64,000 nucleotides of DNA from Xenophilus sp. Marseille-Q4582. Lineage in GTDB: Bacteria > Pseudomonadota > Gammaproteobacteria > Burkholderiales > Burkholderiaceae_C. Made by a program: the position numbers and the translations under genes. The stretch lies in NCBI RefSeq assembly GCF_916700565.1, contig NZ_CAKAKO010000006.1:1-64000 (forward strand). Direction: 5' to 3'. The notes under the pieces are model-generated. The model made no database searches and had not been told where the DNA came from. It saw only the letters and a list, made by a program, of their open reading frames with translations. Shown here piece after piece: positions 63,270 to 64,000 of this stretch. The first letter of the stretch is position 1, and the number at the start of each line of letters is the position of its first letter.

Positions 63270-63463
63270 GCCTCACCTCCACGCGCGGCCGCGCGCGCCT
63301 TGTCGCCTTCCAGCATGAAAAAGCAGCCCTGGTCGCGCTCCCTGATCGCCGCGTTCTGCGCCGCCAGCCAGCACTTGGCCATCTCGCGGTCGCCCGCGGC
63401 GTAGCAGGCCAGCATGTGCCGGCCGCAGGCGGCGATGAGGCGTTCCCTCTGCGCGCTGGTCAT
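63266..63463 (-). CDS. Small phage protein, unknown
   Basis: 65 residues from ATG 63463, with 4-bp overlaps at both ends. Helical with several Cys residues (ACGRHMLACYAAGDREMAKC). No family recognised. Confidence 0.65.
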   Translation of the reverse strand: MTSAQRERLIAACGRHMLACYAAGDREMAKCWLAAQNAAIRERDQGCFFMLEGDKARAAARGGEA

Positions 63464-63840
63464 GCAGACACCCGCAGGTCGCGGAACAGGGCGCGCTCGA
63501 TCTGGCGGGCGTGCTCCAGCTCCTTGATGCGTTCCTCGGCCTGGCGCAGCTTCTGCTCGAGCAGCGTCTCGCGCTTGCGCAGGCTGGTCAGGTCGTAGCC
63601 GCGGGCCTGCAGCATCCACAGCAGCGGCGCGTCGTTGCCGCAGTGGTCCATGACGGCGGTCAGCTTGGGCCAAATGACGCCCTCCTGGCCGGACTCCCAG
63701 CGCGACCACTGGGCCTTGTCCATCTTGAGCGCGTCGGTCATTTCCTTGGGCTCGTAGCCGGCGGCGCGCGCGCACAGGGCGATGGCGGCTCCAAGGGTCT
63801 TCTCGCGGGCCACCTCTGCAGGGGTGACTTCGGTGGGCAT
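63460..63840 (-). CDS. Phage regulator with helix-turn-helix
   Basis: 126 residues from ATG 63840; a TTG at 63903 would add 21 residues but would place the start inside the operator palindrome. An XRE-like helix-turn-helix lies at about 30-60 (EMTDALKMDKAQWSRWESG), followed by LTAVMDHCGNDAPLLWMLQA and a C-terminal coiled coil (about 85-120). It is first gene of the leftward early operon. It resembles phage cII/regulatory-type proteins; repressor or activator cannot be decided. Confidence 0.68.
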   Translation of the reverse strand: MPTEVTPAEVAREKTLGAAIALCARAAGYEPKEMTDALKMDKAQWSRWESGQEGVIWPKLTAVMDHCGNDAPLLWMLQARGYDLTSLRKRETLLEQKLRQAEERIKELEHARQIERALFRDLRVSA

Positions 63841-63919
63841 GCCGGCTTGATTCACAAGGGGCCTCAATTCAGTTGAGTGGTGTTGAGAGGCTCCATGCGA
63901 CAAAAATTTTTCGCATGGA
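63841..63919. promoter_or_regulatory. Divergent phage control region with operator palindromes
   Basis: A 9-bp inverted repeat TCCATGCGA (63892-63900) / TCGCATGGA (63911-63919) flanks a 10-bp A/T-rich spacer. Next to it are TTGAG half-sites at 63863 (inverted), 63873 and 63883 in 10-bp steps. The region separates the leftward early operon from a rightward frame, as a phage immunity or control region would. Confidence 0.6.
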
Positions 63920-64000
63920 ACACGTGTACGACGCGGCCCTGCGCGGCCTGGAGATGGCGTTGCAGGGGCGTCCGCACCCTCGCGGGGTAGAGTCCAGATT
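63915..64000 (+). CDS. Start of a rightward phage gene, cut by the window edge
   Basis: ATG 63915 opens a frame to the window end (MEHVYDAALRGLEMALQGRP...). It would be divergent from the regulator gene and its start codon lies inside the operator palindrome. Too short to identify, and the true start may be further right. Confidence 0.35.
   Translation, partial: MEHVYDAALRGLEMALQGRPHPRGVESR

Noticed and set aside
38000..64000. Diversity-generating retroelement, as in the Bordetella podovirus BPP-1
   Set aside because: No reverse transcriptase gene and no template/variable repeat pair with adenine-specific differences was seen near the fibre genes.

Overview
The window looks like betaproteobacterial DNA, probably Comamonadaceae or a relative. 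It is GC-rich, carries IS1071 (common around catabolic genes in Comamonas, Delftia and Variovorax), and holds a hydroxyquinol/3-oxoadipate pathway. Almost every part of the left 38 kb has been rearranged by insertion sequences; the right 26 kb is one prophage.

Layout. 1-518 is the end of an IS1071 copy that cut into a merR-like gene. 604-6126 is a nest of IS66-family copies inserted in the same gene; the remaining merR 3' end follows. 6391-9207 holds a broken Bug/TctC gene, IS66 and IS3 remnants and an intact YeiH-type transporter gene (7562-8620). 9208-12724 is a complete 3204-bp IS1071 with an extra IS1071 end on each side. 12725-24377 is a catabolic cluster: an N-terminally truncated FAD monooxygenase, a LysR regulator, an intradiol (hydroxyquinol) dioxygenase, YciI-like and Dabb proteins, maleylacetate reductase, an IS5-family insertion, 3-oxoadipate CoA-transferase A and B, a thiolase and a TRAP transporter whose binding protein has an internal deletion. 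24842-26679 is a coupled pair: a HipA-like kinase and an unrecognised partner. 26927-27301 holds IS1182 and IS66 scraps. 27302-31730 is a second, inverted IS1071 split by IS5. IS21 (31732-34253), hsdS/hsdM fragments, IS630 (35456-36569) and a third IS5 copy (36681-38001) follow.

From 38 kb to the right edge a podovirus-like prophage is transcribed leftward: regulator, HNH and replication genes, RusA, small and large terminase, portal, scaffold, N4-gp56-type major capsid, a long run of virion/tail-fibre proteins, holin-like protein, SAR-type endolysin and Rz with embedded Rz1. A final gene is cut by IS630. Many genes overlap by ATGA, as in one long operon. No integrase or attachment site lies in the window.

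How it fits together: the catabolic genes encode a route from hydroxyquinol through maleylacetate and 3-oxoadipate to succinyl-CoA and acetyl-CoA, bracketed by inverted IS1071 copies like a composite transposon. The upstream hydroxylase and the transporter binding protein look damaged and the operon is split by IS5, so the pathway may be partly decayed here. All product calls come from reading the sequence; no database search was run.
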